Part shown: positions 35,120 through 42,419 of the stretch, piece after piece
How positions within the stretch are numbered: the stretch's first letter is position 1
Layout of the letters: each line of letters begins with the position of its first letter
NCBI GenBank assembly: GCA_016281815.1
Contig: JAEEJK010000054.1
Location: forward strand, 1 to 58,301
DNA length: 58,301 nucleotides
From: Prevotella sp.
GTDB lineage: Bacteria; Bacteroidota; Bacteroidia; Bacteroidales; Bacteroidaceae
Reading direction: 5' to 3'
Translations under genes and position numbers: made by a program
Notes under the pieces: generated by a model
The model's database searches: none
What the model saw: the letters and a program-made list of their open reading frames with translations, nothing else
Told to the model about the DNA's origin: nothing

Positions 35120-36565
35120 ATGGACTTTACTATGATTGTTGAGCTTCTCATCGTATTGGGAGCTCTTTGGGTCGGATCCCGCTACGGCAGTCTGGCTCTG
35201 GGTGCCATTTCCGGCATCGGTCTTGCCATTCTCGTGTTTGGTTTTCATCTAAAACCCGGTTCTCCTCCAACTGATGTCATCTACATCATCATCGCAGCCG
35301 TCACCTGTGCCGGCATCATGCAAGCATCGGGAGGTATGGACTGGTTGATACAGTTGGCCGAGAGAATGCTTCGAAAGCATCCCGACCACATCACCTTCCT
35401 TGCCCCCATCACCACTTTCTTCCTGACTGTGCTGGTGGGAACGGGCCATGTGGTCTACACCATCATGCCAATCATCTGCGACATCGCCCTCAAAAAAGGC
35501 ATCCGCCCCGAGCGCCCCTGCGGTGTGGCCTCCATCGCCTCACAGGTAGGTATCACCTGCTCCCCGATTGCCGCCGCCGTGGTCGCCTTTGTCACCATCT
35601 CCAACACGAACGGATATGACATCACGATTCCGAAAGTGCTGCTGGTGTCGATTCCTGCTTGTCTGTGCGGCCTCATCGCTGCGGCTGCCGCCTCCTACCA
35701 CAGAGGCCTTGACCTCGACAAGGACCCCCAGTTCCAAGCCAAGATCAAGGATCCCGAGCAGTATAAGTACATCTACGGCAGCAATGCCACCACATTGGAC
35801 AAGGAAATTCCCCAGTCGGCCAAGAATGCAGTGTTCATCTTCCTCGGAGCGCTGTTGGTCATCGTGTTTTTCGCCATCTTCCAAGACATTCTACCTGCCT
35901 GGGATACTGTGAAAGCCGTGAAGGGAGCCGAAGACCTCCAGATAGCGGAGGGCGCCACCATCACGGCTGACAAACTGGCCAGCGCCGGAGTAGTGGTAGA
36001 GGGTGTGACGGAAAAGAGCACCGCACTGCTGAAGATGAACCTTCTGATTCAGATCGTGATGATCTCAGCCGCCGCGCTGATGATTATATTCTGCAAGGCC
36101 AGTCCCAAGAAGGCCGTGGCAGGTCCGGTGTGGCAGTCAGGTATGGTGGCTGTGGTAGCCATTTACGGAATTGCCTGGTTGGCAGACACCTATTTCTCCA
36201 ACCACATGAAAGAGATGCAGGGAATGTTGGAAAACATTGTATCGCAATATCCATGGTCGATAGCCTTCGTGTTCTTCCTCGTTTCGGTGCTGATCAACTC
36301 GCAGGGAGCCGTTGTGGTGTCGATGCTGCCACTCGCCTATAAGTTGGGCATTCCCGGTCCTGTGCTTCTCGGTGTGCTTCCTTCCGTCTATGGTTACTTC
36401 TTCATCCCCAACTATCCGAGTGATATCGCAACGGTGAACTTTGACCGTTCGGGCACGACAGTGATTGGCAAATACCTGCTCAACCACTCGTTCATGATGC
36501 CTGGCTTGATCTGCGTGACGGTGTCCACGATCGTGGCCTACCTGATTACGACATTGTTCTATTAG
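35120..36565 (+). CDS. dcuB: Anaerobic C4-dicarboxylate transporter, DcuA/DcuB family
   Basis: An inner-membrane antiporter exchanging fumarate, malate, aspartate and succinate. In an anaerobe making succinate it would export succinate or import aspartate. The 481 residues have about ten hydrophobic helices. The C-terminal signature FFIPNYPSDIATVNFDRSGTT followed by NHSFMMPGLI is diagnostic of DcuA/B. An extended loop (about 265-310) with ITADKLASAGVV separates two membrane blocks. The start was chosen from the promoter position. It follows gdhA, linking ammonium and aspartate/fumarate metabolism, but a terminator separates the two transcripts. DcuA versus DcuB is not decidable. Confidence 0.9.
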   Translation: MDFTMIVELLIVLGALWVGSRYGSLALGAISGIGLAILVFGFHLKPGSPPTDVIYIIIAAVTCAGIMQASGGMDWLIQLAERMLRKHPDHITFLAPITTFFLTVLVGTGHVVYTIMPIICDIALKKGIRPERPCGVASIASQVGITCSPIAAAVVAFVTISNTNGYDITIPKVLLVSIPACLCGLIAAAAASYHRGLDLDKDPQFQAKIKDPEQYKYIYGSNATTLDKEIPQSAKNAVFIFLGALLVIVFFAIFQDILPAWDTVKAVKGAEDLQIAEGATITADKLASAGVVVEGVTEKSTALLKMNLLIQIVMISAAALMIIFCKASPKKAVAGPVWQSGMVAVVAIYGIAWLADTYFSNHMKEMQGMLENIVSQYPWSIAFVFFLVSVLINSQGAVVVSMLPLAYKLGIPGPVLLGVLPSVYGYFFIPNYPSDIATVNFDRSGTTVIGKYLLNHSFMMPGLICVTVSTIVAYLITTLFY

Positions 36566-36736
36566 AATTAGGAGTTTAGGAGTGTAGGAGTGTAGACAAT
36601 ACTCTCGCCTTTAGATGGGCAATAACTGAAAGTCCCGCCGAGCAGATGCCTGGCGGGACTCTTGTATTTGAAATTTAGGAGTGTAGGGGATTAGGAGTGT
36701 AGGAGTGTAGGAGTGTAGGAGTGTAGACAATACTCT
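36566..36736 (+). repeat. GGAGTGTA minisatellite with a flanking 20-bp direct repeat
   Basis: Two arrays of the 10-mer AGGAGTGTAG (36570-36596 and 36674-36727) surround a hairpin. Both end in the same 20 bases, AGGAGTGTAGACAATACTCT, at 36586-36605 and 36717-36736, 131 bases apart. The arrays lack C on the plus strand, like those at 8905 and 41125. No gene is seen here. Confidence 0.85.
36631..36660 (+). terminator. Hairpin after the dicarboxylate transporter gene
   Basis: AGTCCCGCC (36631-36639) pairs perfectly with GGCGGGACT (36652-36660) around a 12-base loop; CTTGTATTTG follows. It is probably the terminator of the transporter gene, embedded between two minisatellite arrays. Confidence 0.6.
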
Positions 36737-36777
36737 TGCTTATCATTGGTTGCCTTTCGATAAGGAAGATTAGAGTG

Positions 36778-37182
36778 TCAGTCGGTGGTGGTGAATTTCC
36801 CGTTGATGAAGTCCTCCACCTCAGCCACCTCGTCCTCGTCAAACCAATCGGAGAGTTTCTCCTTGGCCTTGGCTTTCACATCCTCAGGAACATCTCCCCA
36901 TACCTTGCTGATGACATAGACCAGCACGGTGAGGTCGTCGCTCAGCCCCACAATCGGGAGAGCGTCGGGCAGCACATCAAGCGGACTGATGAGATAGCCC
37001 AAGGCCCCGATGATGATGGCCTTTTCCTTGACGGAGACATTCTTGCTCTGAAGCATATAATAAAGCACAAGAGCGGAATAGACCAGTTTGGCTCCTGCCC
37101 TTTTGGCCACTCTTGAGATTTTCTCGACAAACCCCTTGGGTGAGAACTTGTCGGAATATGACATGAAATCGGGTAATTCCAT
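36778..37182 (-). CDS. DUF1232 (YkvA-family) membrane protein
   Basis: A 134-residue protein with the DUF1232 signature: KAIIIGALGYLISPLDVLPDALPIVGLSDDLTVL at 53-86, written here in parts: the helix IIGALGYLISPLD, then the VLPDALPIVG loop and the DDLTVLVYVISKVW helix. It has one or two membrane segments and an acidic C-terminus. Family function is unknown; it is widespread in bacteria. It has its own complete promoter and lies divergent to the next gene, with only about 30 bases between the two -33/-7 sets. Confidence 0.85.
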   Translation of the reverse strand: MELPDFMSYSDKFSPKGFVEKISRVAKRAGAKLVYSALVLYYMLQSKNVSVKEKAIIIGALGYLISPLDVLPDALPIVGLSDDLTVLVYVISKVWGDVPEDVKAKAKEKLSDWFDEDEVAEVEDFINGKFTTTD

Positions 37183-37210
37183 ATTTGATGCCGTTTTGAT
37201 AAAGATTGGG

Positions 37211-37242
37211 CAAAATTACGCGATTTTTTTGAATAAGACAAA
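37211..37242 (-). promoter_or_regulatory. Promoter of the DUF1232 gene
   Basis: Minus strand: TTTG (CAAA at 37239-37242), 20 bases, TAATTTTG (37211-37218). The box is 28 bases before the ATG at 37182. Confidence 0.75.
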
Positions 37243-37248
37243 CATTTA

Positions 37249-37280
37249 TTTGTCATTAACAACTTTTTGTTGTATCTTCG
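37249..37280 (+). promoter_or_regulatory. Promoter of the small membrane protein gene at 37301
   Basis: TTTG (37249-37252), 20 bases, TATCTTCG (37273-37280, one mismatch to TAnnTTTG), 20 bases before the ATG at 37301. It is back-to-back with the DUF1232 promoter. Confidence 0.6.
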
Positions 37281-37300
37281 CCATCAAGTTATCAACCTTA

Positions 37301-37759
37301 ATGCCGAAAGAAATGGACAACATCTTAGACGACATGGAGCACCGGGTGAGGAAAATCATCGCTGACCACCGAGGCGAGGCAGGCTTTCCCGACCTTGAGT
37401 CATACGGAGTGACCGAGAAGCAGTTTGACGACTATCTGTTTGACAAACAGGCCATCATCGATGACGACGAGTCTCTGAAGAAGAAATACACCATCTACTC
37501 CATCGTGTTTCTCATCCCCTTTGTGGTGATAGCGTTTTATGACACAACGGTCAAGAACGCACTGATAGCCGCAGCCAGCGGTGGTGTGCTCTGTCTCATC
37601 TATTATCTCATCGCCATGATCATCAGCAAGATACGCATGAGCCGTCTGAACAATGAGGCCATAGAGCGCTACATCGCCGACATCATTCGATTTCAAGATC
37701 AACGACCCGCACCTCAGCCAGGCTCTTCAGATACTCCTCGCGAATCTGCTGGATTCTGA
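37301..37759 (+). CDS. Small hypothetical membrane protein
   Basis: A 152-residue protein with an acidic soluble N-terminus (about 1-60), two adjacent membrane helices (about 66-85 and 90-115: YSIVFLIPFVVIAFY and GGVLCLIYYLIAMII), and a proline-rich tail. I chose the ATG at 37301, after the promoter; an ATG at 37313 is the alternative and a longer frame from 37088 would run through the divergent gene. Its last 77 bases overlap the 3' end of the convergent YihY-family gene. No family recognised. Confidence 0.6.
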   Translation: MPKEMDNILDDMEHRVRKIIADHRGEAGFPDLESYGVTEKQFDDYLFDKQAIIDDDESLKKKYTIYSIVFLIPFVVIAFYDTTVKNALIAAASGGVLCLIYYLIAMIISKIRMSRLNNEAIERYIADIIRFQDQRPAPQPGSSDTPRESAGF

Positions 37760-39008
37760 GCCAATGGGATTTCGCCAGCGCATCAAGTCCCACCTCATCG
37801 AGTGACCAGTTGCCGCCATTCTCCAGTTTTTCCACCATCCGTCCCACCGTCATGTTGGATATATCGATGGATGGCAAATAAGCCTGTTCCGTTTCCTTTC
37901 TGTCCTTGCTGGTGTCGTAGACGAGTCCTGCCCTCTCCATGGCATTGAGCATATCGACGATGATATGGGTGGGTATATCCGTCTTGCTCCTGAGTTGCAA
38001 CGGAGTGAGCGGTTTCTCCCCCTTCTCAAAACGATGGCAGATGAAACTCAGCAGCAGCGCGCACAGCCTCATTTTGTGCTCATGTGATATTTCCTCGTTG
38101 TAGGAAACAGGCATGAGCCTTTCCATGTTTTGGTTGGTATAACAGAGATGCACGCCGAAGAGACAGATAATCCATGAGAACTGCACCCAAAGCATAAAGA
38201 GCGGCAAGGCTGCAAACGAACCGTAAATGGCGTTGTAACTGGTGGCCCACAACTGCAAATGGATGTACACCATCTGCAGGATCTGCATGGCGACACCCGC
38301 CAGGATGCCCGGCCACACGACACTGGAGAATTTGACCCTCGTGTTGGGCATCACCTTATAAATCACGATGAAGAGCAACGACATGACCACACAGGGCGTT
38401 ATCGCCACCATGAATTTCTCCATCGGCGCCGCATACTCGCTTAACTGGTTGTTCACCGCCGACATGAGGATATTGATTCCCGACATGAGTATGATGGCGA
38501 ATGGCAGCAGCACGAAAAACGCCACATAATCGATAATGGTGCTCGTCCATCCCCTTGAGTTAGTCACTTTCCATATATCGTTGAACGTCCCCTCGATGTT
38601 GCTGATAAGCATGATGGCAGTGTAGAGCATCACGACGGCACCGATACCGAGGATGACACCGTTTTTCACATTGACCAAATAGGAGTTGACAAAGCCGATG
38701 ATGATCTCGGCAGCCTGAGGCTGACTGGAAAGCAAGTCGGTGAACCATTCCTCAATATATCTTGAGAATCCGAAACCCCGTGCGATGCCAAAGACCACGG
38801 CAACCACAGGCACAATGGCCAATATGGTGGAAAACGACAATGCCGCCGCCCTTTGTGTGATGCGGGCGTCGACAAAAGCCCTCACCGCGAGCACCAGAGT
38901 CTTGAGAATATTGACCAAGAAGAACAGCGGCGCGGGGATGTCGTCTTTTTTCTGTCTCCAGATATCGTAACTGAAATATCTGATGACTCTGTTGAGCATT
39001 CTCTTCAT
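37683..39008 (-). CDS. YihY/UPF0761-family inner-membrane protein (formerly RNase BN-like)
   Basis: A 441-residue integral membrane protein. The YihY core has about six helices with the typical ALSFSTILAIVPVVAVVFGI, SNIEGTFNDIWKV and GSFAALPLFMLWVQFSW segments. A C-terminal cytoplasmic extension (about 320-441) contains a winged-helix-like block (LRSKTDIPTHIIVDMLNAMERAGLV). The family was once named RNase BN, but that activity belongs to another gene, so the role is unknown. The ATG at 39008 avoids running the reading frame through rnpB, whose 3' end lies about 19 bases upstream; the two may share a transcript. Confidence 0.85.
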   Translation of the reverse strand: MKRMLNRVIRYFSYDIWRQKKDDIPAPLFFLVNILKTLVLAVRAFVDARITQRAAALSFSTILAIVPVVAVVFGIARGFGFSRYIEEWFTDLLSSQPQAAEIIIGFVNSYLVNVKNGVILGIGAVVMLYTAIMLISNIEGTFNDIWKVTNSRGWTSTIIDYVAFFVLLPFAIILMSGINILMSAVNNQLSEYAAPMEKFMVAITPCVVMSLLFIVIYKVMPNTRVKFSSVVWPGILAGVAMQILQMVYIHLQLWATSYNAIYGSFAALPLFMLWVQFSWIICLFGVHLCYTNQNMERLMPVSYNEEISHEHKMRLCALLLSFICHRFEKGEKPLTPLQLRSKTDIPTHIIVDMLNAMERAGLVYDTSKDRKETEQAYLPSIDISNMTVGRMVEKLENGGNWSLDEVGLDALAKSHWLRIQQIREEYLKSLAEVRVVDLEIE

Positions 39009-39026
39009 TTCAATAAATAAGGAAAA

Positions 39027-39406
39027 GGAAACAGACTCCCTGTAAGCCGGGTTCTGTCGATGCCGCAAGCGACACTGCCTGTCATTTATCTACGCCTACA
39101 GTCACCCGTAGGCTCCAGCGTTCCACCCTCCATCGGAGTGAGTCGGGCGGGCTACCCTCAGACGATGGTATACGCGAACTTGCAGCTCCCAGTGTGCACA
39201 GCCCAGTGATCACCCACTGGCTGGTGGTCTCTTACACCACCTTCTCACCCTTACCTTCCCAAGGGATGGCGGTTGTTTTCTTCTGCATCTACCTGCTGTC
39301 ACCAACAGCTTCCATTTTCAGAAGTGGGATGCCCTATGCTGCCCGGACTTTCCTCCCGCATCACCTTGTTCAGGTGCTGCCAGCGACAGGCCGGGACTCT
39401 GTTTCC
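39027..39406 (-). ncRNA. rnpB: RNase P RNA (bacterial type A-like)
   Basis: The minus strand carries the universal RNase P RNA blocks: GAGGAAAGTCCGGGC (39341-39355) in the 5' half and ACAGAACCCGGCTTACA (39041-39057) near the 3' end. The predicted 5' end GGAAACAGA (39398-39406) pairs over 9 bp with the 3' end TCTGTTTCC (39027-39035) to form helix P1, which fixes the ends to within a few bases. Length is about 380 nt. It is the catalytic RNA that matures tRNA 5' ends. A full promoter lies directly upstream, and the membrane protein gene at 39008 follows on the same strand. Confidence 0.97.
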
Positions 39407-39412
39407 AACTTG

Positions 39413-39443
39413 CAAAGATAGTGAAAGCCGAGAGCAATGCAAA
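39413..39443 (-). promoter_or_regulatory. Promoter of rnpB
   Basis: Minus strand: TTTG (CAAA at 39440-39443), 19 bases, TATCTTTG (39413-39420). The predicted start near 39406 coincides with the first base of the RNase P RNA P1 helix, an independent check on the promoter model. Confidence 0.9.
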
Positions 39444-39579
39444 ATAAAAAGGCATTTTTTTGATTTAGTATCAACACAGAGTCACAGAGACTCAGAGATT
39501 ATTTGTGTCTTTTAGCAGGAATTATTATGGAAGAAAAAATAAAAAACTCACCTTATAAGATAGATTTTTTAGTATAAGA

Positions 39580-39610
39580 TTTGTGCTGTTTGTTTTTTTT
39601 GCTAATTTTG
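39580..39610 (+). promoter_or_regulatory. Promoter of the lipoprotein gene at 39626
   Basis: TTTG (39580-39583), 19 bases, TAATTTTG (39603-39610). The rest of the 39444-39579 gap holds a short CACAGAG-rich stretch (39471-39500) and no clear gene. Confidence 0.85.
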
Positions 39611-39625
39611 TGGTCTAAAAACAGT

Positions 39626-40177
39626 ATGATTATGAGAAATAAGACTTTTTTACTAATATTGACCATTGCGTTCTGCCTTTGCTCCTGCAACAAAGGAGAA
39701 GAGAAATCTGCTGGTGAACAGCCATCCGCTGAAATAGAAATGGAAGAGGTAGAAGCCCCCAAGACCCTCCCTAAGACAAAGGCATTTTACACAAAACTGA
39801 TAGAGGATTTCTTCCAACAGAAATATAGTGATTGCTTCAAGGGCAGCAACTATGTTGAAAACACTGTATCGGTGATCAAACTGGAATTTGCCGGTGAAGA
39901 GTCAAAAGGCGAGGAAACCGATGCTGAAGCCAAGAATGAGGAAGAGAACACCACAGAGAAGATGGGTACCGCCGACGGCAAAAATGAGGTGGAAGTGATA
40001 GGTACCCACACCTATGTAGGGACAGGCGGTTTCGAGGTGACCGGTCAGAAGTTCAAGGCCATCATCAGCATTGCCCAGGAAGGTTTCAACATCGACATCT
40101 ACCGCGAATCGACACAGATCCTCACCAGCAAGTCATTCTGGGAGAAAGGTGCCGGCAACATGGTTTTTGTGCAATAA
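39626..40177 (+). CDS. Hypothetical lipoprotein
   Basis: A 183-residue lipoprotein with lipobox LCSC (Cys21) after a hydrophobic signal. A glutamate-rich stretch follows the lipidated cysteine. Residues 50-75 (TKAFYTKLIEDFFQQKYSDCF) form a helix, a low-complexity acidic linker (about 93-120, EESKGEETDAEAKNEEEN) comes next, and the C-terminal 60 residues form predicted strands (YVGTGGFEVTGQKFKAIISI). I chose the start from the promoter box, which overlaps longer versions; the ATG at 39632 is equally possible. A terminator follows. No family recognised. Confidence 0.7.
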   Translation: MIMRNKTFLLILTIAFCLCSCNKGEEKSAGEQPSAEIEMEEVEAPKTLPKTKAFYTKLIEDFFQQKYSDCFKGSNYVENTVSVIKLEFAGEESKGEETDAEAKNEEENTTEKMGTADGKNEVEVIGTHTYVGTGGFEVTGQKFKAIISIAQEGFNIDIYRESTQILTSKSFWEKGAGNMVFVQ

Positions 40178-40204
40178 CGATTTGTTCTAACTTTAGATAT
40201 CAAG

Positions 40205-40238
40205 AAGCCACCGCCCATTATGAGCGGTGGCTTTTCGT
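40205..40238 (+). terminator. Terminator of the lipoprotein gene
   Basis: A perfect 10-bp stem AAGCCACCGC (40205-40214) with GCGGTGGCTT (40224-40233), a 9-nt loop and a following TTTTCGTTT tract. Confidence 0.85.
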
Positions 40239-40255
40239 TTGCGGCATGGTTTGAC

Positions 40256-40288
40256 GGACATACATGAAGTAAGTTCGACGAATTACAC
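40256..40288 (+). repeat. Dispersed repeat, tail-only copy
   Basis: GGACATACATGAAGTAAG followed by a CGACGAATTACAC-like end resembles the tail of the repeat at 33334-33366 and, more distantly, 31252-31269, without the hairpin core. Confidence 0.6.
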
Positions 40289-40307
40289 CGCGATTCTTGG
40301 GAATCTA

Positions 40308-41123
40308 TTAAATGATTGACTGTCCCCACTTTTTCTCCAACGCCTGAGCCTTCATTCGGGTTTGCTGCATGAAGGATTTGTATTCCTCGGACTCCGGGTG
40401 GAACGGGCGGTGGGCCAGAGCCTCCTTGATGGGTTTCCACTCCTTGATGAAAAGGAGGGCGTCCTCGCTGAGATAAGAGTCGGTGAGTCGCTCCCAGATA
40501 TAGTCCACCGCCTGCTGTGAGGGGTGGAGCATGTCGGGCTGATAGAAGCGATAGTCACGAAGTTCATCGTTGACAATCTCATAGGCAGGGAAGTAGTTCA
40601 CATTGTCAGAGAAGAGTCCCTGCAACTGCTCTGCTGCCAAAAGGAGAGCCGCTTTGGAGAGCACACTGCCATGGAAACCGTATTTGGCATATCGTATGGG
40701 ACTCACCGTCACCACTACCCTCACCTTCTCATAAGCCCCACGCAACAAGGACACCGCCTCGCTGAGATAGTTCACACACTGATCCACCGTGAGCACCTCC
40801 TCACGGAAAAGATGATGTGGACGTTTCTGGCAGTTGTCCACAATCTCGCCGGTCTCCTTCAGCACATACACATGGTTGGTGCCGAGTGTGAGGAATGCCA
40901 CACGGGGAGGTTCATCGGTCTGCTGCAGCCAGCGCTCCACAGTATGCAGAATGCTGGCAGGGTTGTACATCACCCCATAGGGATTGACCACGGCGCGGAA
41001 TTTCTCCTCAACGAATCGCTGCCCGATGCTGTCGGCGAAACAGGAGCCGACAAACAACATTCTCTCAAAAGGCGGAATGCGGAAGGACGGAACGGGAATG
41101 TCTACTATGGTTCGGAAATTCAT
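40308..41123 (-). CDS. GSCFA-domain protein (SGNH/GDSL hydrolase-like)
   Basis: A 271-residue cytoplasmic protein with the family-naming motif GSCFA at 26-30 near the N-terminus, the VVNPYGVMYNPASI segment and a late HPSQQAVDYIW block that supplies the catalytic His/Asp region of SGNH-type hydrolases. The family is thought to act on acyl or acetyl esters, but substrates are not known. It is followed upstream on the same strand by the SIMPL gene, with a cytosine-free minisatellite between them. Confidence 0.85.
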   Translation of the reverse strand: MNFRTIVDIPVPSFRIPPFERMLFVGSCFADSIGQRFVEEKFRAVVNPYGVMYNPASILHTVERWLQQTDEPPRVAFLTLGTNHVYVLKETGEIVDNCQKRPHHLFREEVLTVDQCVNYLSEAVSLLRGAYEKVRVVVTVSPIRYAKYGFHGSVLSKAALLLAAEQLQGLFSDNVNYFPAYEIVNDELRDYRFYQPDMLHPSQQAVDYIWERLTDSYLSEDALLFIKEWKPIKEALAHRPFHPESEEYKSFMQQTRMKAQALEKKWGQSII

Positions 41124-41124
41124 T

Positions 41125-41180
41125 TAAGTGAAGAGTGAAGGGTGAAGGGTGAAGAGTGAAGAATGAAGAGTGAAGAGTAG
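41125..41180 (+). repeat. Cytosine-free GTGAAGAG minisatellite
   Basis: About seven copies of the 8-mer GTGAAGAG with variants fill the gap between the GSCFA start and the SIMPL stop. As at 8905 and 36566, the plus strand has no C throughout. Confidence 0.85.
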
Positions 41181-41187
41181 GCGGACT

Positions 41188-41880
41188 TCAGTCTTTGAGA
41201 GAATAGGTGATGGTAGAAACCACCCTCACACTCTTTTTATAGGGGATGTCGGAGTCATCGATAGAGAACTCACCCTGTCCAGCCTCCAAGATTTTATTGA
41301 TTTTTGAGTGACTGTTTTCGGCAAACTGTTTGGCGGTTTTCTCTGCGTTGGCGATAGCCTCCGCCATCATTTCCGGTTTCAACTGCTGGAATTTGGTGTA
41401 TTCATATTCAGCATTGTCGGAATTCAGGATGATGTCCCTGTCGATCAGTTCGTCAGATTTTGTCATCAGTTCGCTGATGAACTTCGTCTCAAATGAAGTG
41501 ACGATGACAGAACGTCTCACCGTGTAATTGTAGCGCGGCTTATCCTCCCCCCATACGTTGGCAAGATTGTCCGTAACGTCGAACGTGCTTACTGAAACAG
41601 TGCCTTTGCCGTCAATTCCTTTTTCCTTGAGGAAATTTTGGATGATTTTGACTTTTGCATTGAGCCTGCCAAAAATGGGCTTGAGTTCATCGTCAGACTC
41701 TTGCAGTTCCATGGTCCACACCACTTTATCTGCATCGACTTCTTTCTCAGCAAGTCCTTTCACTGTCACCCGGCGGTCTTTGTTGGTGAAATTGTCAATG
41801 CCACTCTTGATGCACAACCCCAGCATCAAAAGGCCAACGGCCACGATGGCCGCTACGATTATTTTCTCATATTTTTCCAT
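41188..41880 (-). CDS. SIMPL-domain (DUF541) envelope protein
   Basis: A 230-residue protein with an N-terminal membrane anchor (about 7-27) and a periplasmic SIMPL domain. It has the typical VTVKGLAEKEVDADKVVWTMEL opening (38-59, quoted in part), alternating short helices and strands, and the repeated AEAIANAEKTAKQFAEN helix. SIMPL proteins form ring-like oligomers; some relate to oxidative stress or the cell surface, but function is uncertain. It probably shares a transcript with the downstream GSCFA gene. The gap upstream (41881-42248) is AT-rich and contains no gene I can support. Confidence 0.85.
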   Translation of the reverse strand: MEKYEKIIVAAIVAVGLLMLGLCIKSGIDNFTNKDRRVTVKGLAEKEVDADKVVWTMELQESDDELKPIFGRLNAKVKIIQNFLKEKGIDGKGTVSVSTFDVTDNLANVWGEDKPRYNYTVRRSVIVTSFETKFISELMTKSDELIDRDIILNSDNAEYEYTKFQQLKPEMMAEAIANAEKTAKQFAENSHSKINKILEAGQGEFSIDDSDIPYKKSVRVVSTITYSLKD

Positions 41881-42248
41881 AATTTGGCAAATAATTGTTT
41901 GTTAATGTCCTTTTTTCTACATCATGACAGACGGATACTCTATCGTTATCTTTTTCAAAGTTATAGAGTGATTCTCTTCTTCAAATCTATCCTTTACCAT
42001 GATAAAAAATGGTGTCAATCAATCGACTTACAAAAATAGTCGCCTTCAGCGAGAAATCGCAAGATTTTTTTAAGAAAATGAGAAGAAGATACTTTTTTCC
42101 ACCCATTTACCACTTTTTTCATCACCTGACCTTCTTTTTGCACGTTGACCATTGGTTTTGCTTGTCAGGGAACCATGAAATAGACTCACCGAGCAGAATG
42201 ACTTTTTGTAACATCTATTTTATCCAATGTAATATATGGAAAATAAAA

Positions 42249-42280
42249 TTTGATAAAATAAACAAAAAGTAATAAATTTG
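42249..42280 (+). promoter_or_regulatory. Promoter of the SusC/SusD operon
   Basis: TTTG (42249-42252), 20 bases, TAAATTTG (42273-42280). The leader of about 130 bases contains a small hairpin, TGCAC-CACTGA-GTGCA, near 42331. A long leader is common for susC-type operons and can be a target of antisense or small RNA control. Confidence 0.85.
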
Positions 42281-42419
42281 CACAATTCAACTATTCAAGC
42301 ATTTCAACATACTATTATTTAACCATTGATGCACCACTGAGTGCAGAAGAAGAGGATTATCTACCTAACTAGGCTACTTACCTTATTATTTTTCTAACTA
42401 TATTATTAACTTACAATCT

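Noticed and set aside
37088..37300. N-terminal extension of the membrane protein gene at 37301
   Set aside because: It would overlap the divergent DUF1232 gene and both promoters; the extension has no domain character.
39527..39577. A 16-codon frame (MEEKIKNSPYKIDFLV) after a CACAGAG stretch, perhaps the remnant of a GxxExxY-type gene
   Set aside because: Too short to support, and the resemblance rests on a few residues and recalled context only.
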